DNA from: Gammaproteobacteria bacterium
Lineage (GTDB): Bacteria > Pseudomonadota > Gammaproteobacteria > Pseudomonadales > Oleiphilaceae
NCBI GenBank assembly: GCA_003695085.1
Contig: RFIV01000379.1
Coordinates: 1 to 6,825, forward strand
Length of the DNA stretch: 6,825 nucleotides
Direction: 5' to 3'
Of the stretch, positions 5,740 through 6,825 are shown piece by piece. The stretch's first letter is position 1. Each line of letters opens with the position of its first letter. The notes beneath the pieces were generated by a model, which worked only from the letters and a program-made list of their open reading frames with translations, had not been told where the DNA came from and did not search any database. Made by a program: the position numbers and the translations under genes.

Positions 5740-6825
5740 TCAGAAGAACCCGAGCGGGTTGGTGGAATGGCTCACAAGCAGGTTCTTCGTGTTCTGGTAG
5801 TGCTCCAGAGCCCTCTTGTGGGTTTCCCGTCCAATACCGGATTTCTTGTAACCGCCAAAGGCGGCGTGCGCCGGATAGGCATGGTAGCAGTTGACCCAGA
5901 TGCGACCGGCCTGTATGCCCCGGCTCATGCGGTACGCAAGATTGATATCCCGCGTCCAGACACCAGCACCCAGACCATACTCAGTGTGGTTGGCTATCGT
6001 CAGGGCTTCTTCCGGGGTGCGGAAGGTGGTGATGCCGACTACCGGGCCGAAGATCTCTTCCTGGAAGACCTTCATGTTGTTGTCGCCCCTGAGCAGTGTC
6101 GGCTGAATGTAGTAGCCGCCCTGCAGTCCTTCATCAATGGATTCGATGCCGCCGCCAATCAGCACCTCCGCGCCTTCCTGGCGTCCGACCTCGATGTAGC
6201 TGAGAATCTTGTCGAACTGCTCCTGAGAGGCCTGGGCGCCGACCTGTGTTTCGGTATCCAGAGGATGGCCGCGCTTGATGGCGCGGGTCCGGGCCAGCAC
6301 CTTCTCCATGAAGGGCTCGTAAATGTCCTCATGAATGAGTGCGCGGGACGGGCAGGTACAGACTTCCCCCTGGTTGAAGAACGCCAGCACCAGACCTTCC
6401 ACACACTTGTCCAGATAGCTGTCTTCGTGATTGATGATATCCGGGAAGTAGACATTGGGAGATTTGCCACCCAGCTCGACGGTGGACGGAATCAGGCGAT
6501 CCGCGGCACAGCGCAGGATGTGCTGACCCACCGCCGTGGAGCCGGTAAAGGCGATCTTGGCGATGCGATCGCTCGTGGCCAGCGCCTGTCCGGCTTCTTC
6601 ACCGTAGCCGTTGACGATATTGACCACGCCAGCTGGCAGCAGGTCGGCGATCAGCTCCATGAACAGCAGAATGGAGGCGGGGGTCTGCTCGGCCGGCTTG
6701 AGCACCACGCAGTTGCCCGCGGCGAGTGCCGGTCCCAGTTTCCATGCCGCCATGAGCAGTGGGAAGTTCCAGGGGATGATCTGGCCGACCGGCCCCTCCG
6801 GCTCGCGGAGCGTGTAGTTGAGGAA
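5740..6825 (-). CDS. exaC: NAD+-dependent aldehyde dehydrogenase, ExaC/AldB/AcoD type (N-terminus outside window)
   Basis: The gene enters from the right edge; 361 codons are present and about 145 N-terminal residues of the roughly 506 usual for this group are missing. The ATG at 6753 is internal, because the frame continues upstream with FLNYTLREPEGPVGQIIPWNFP, normal family sequence. Counting from the window edge, one sees the oxyanion asparagine in PWNFP (N20), the cofactor lysine in KPAE (K43), the FTGST Rossmann turn (93-97), the general base in VELGGKSPN (E117), the catalytic cysteine in NQGEVCTC (C156) and the NAD-site glutamate in EEIFGPV (E257). The ending ETHKRALEHYQNTKNLLVS...PLGFF is characteristic of ExaC/AldB acetaldehyde dehydrogenases, which oxidise acetaldehyde and similar short aldehydes to acids. 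ExaC acts in ethanol oxidation with a PQQ alcohol dehydrogenase in Pseudomonas; AldB is a stationary-phase enzyme in E. coli. The subfamily is clear, the exact symbol less so. The gene is complete at its 3' end. Confidence 0.9.
   Translation of the reverse strand, partial: FLNYTLREPEGPVGQIIPWNFPLLMAAWKLGPALAAGNCVVLKPAEQTPASILLFMELIADLLPAGVVNIVNGYGEEAGQALATSDRIAKIAFTGSTAVGQHILRCAADRLIPSTVELGGKSPNVYFPDIINHEDSYLDKCVEGLVLAFFNQGEVCTCPSRALIHEDIYEPFMEKVLARTRAIKRGHPLDTETQVGAQASQEQFDKILSYIEVGRQEGAEVLIGGGIESIDEGLQGGYYIQPTLLRGDNNMKVFQEEIFGPVVGITTFRTPEEALTIANHTEYGLGAGVWTRDINLAYRMSRGIQAGRIWVNCYHAYPAHAAFGGYKKSGIGRETHKRALEHYQNTKNLLVSHSTNPLGFF

Overview
The window looks like chromosomal DNA from a moderately GC-rich gammaproteobacterium. 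The DeaD helicase, the 69-residue cold-shock protein and the ExaC/AldB-type aldehyde dehydrogenase all read like proteins of the Pseudomonas / Halomonas / Alcanivorax / Marinobacter type. The genus is inference from remembered family sequences, not from a search. There is no rRNA, tRNA, CRISPR array, insertion sequence or phage gene, and the window is almost fully coding.

Left half (about 100-3330, plus strand): a tightly coupled three-gene operon that encodes only exported binding proteins. The first is a long (567 aa) periplasmic solute-binding protein that closely resembles GlpV, the binding component of the glycerol ABC importer. The other two are small (252 and 249 aa) family-3 solute-binding proteins that are only distantly similar to each other. 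The genes overlap by 29 bp and by 4 bp (ATGA), so they are probably translated together. No permease or ATPase gene is in the window. The operon ends at a strong bidirectional hairpin terminator (3366-3398).

Right half (3409-6825, minus strand, converging on that terminator): reading leftwards, the 3' three quarters of an aldehyde dehydrogenase gene that runs off the right edge; a 226-bp gap with a GC-rich 3' hairpin and a good extended -10 promoter; deaD, a cold-shock-type DEAD-box RNA helicase of 590 aa; and a small cold-shock-domain RNA chaperone gene. The helicase and the cold-shock protein sit in tandem and fit together as an RNA-unwinding pair for growth at low temperature. The aldehyde dehydrogenase is probably a separate transcription unit for oxidation of acetaldehyde or related short aldehydes.

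Most of this is ordinary housekeeping and accessory metabolism. The least explained part is the operon of three binding proteins of two unrelated fold families without any transporter core beside it.
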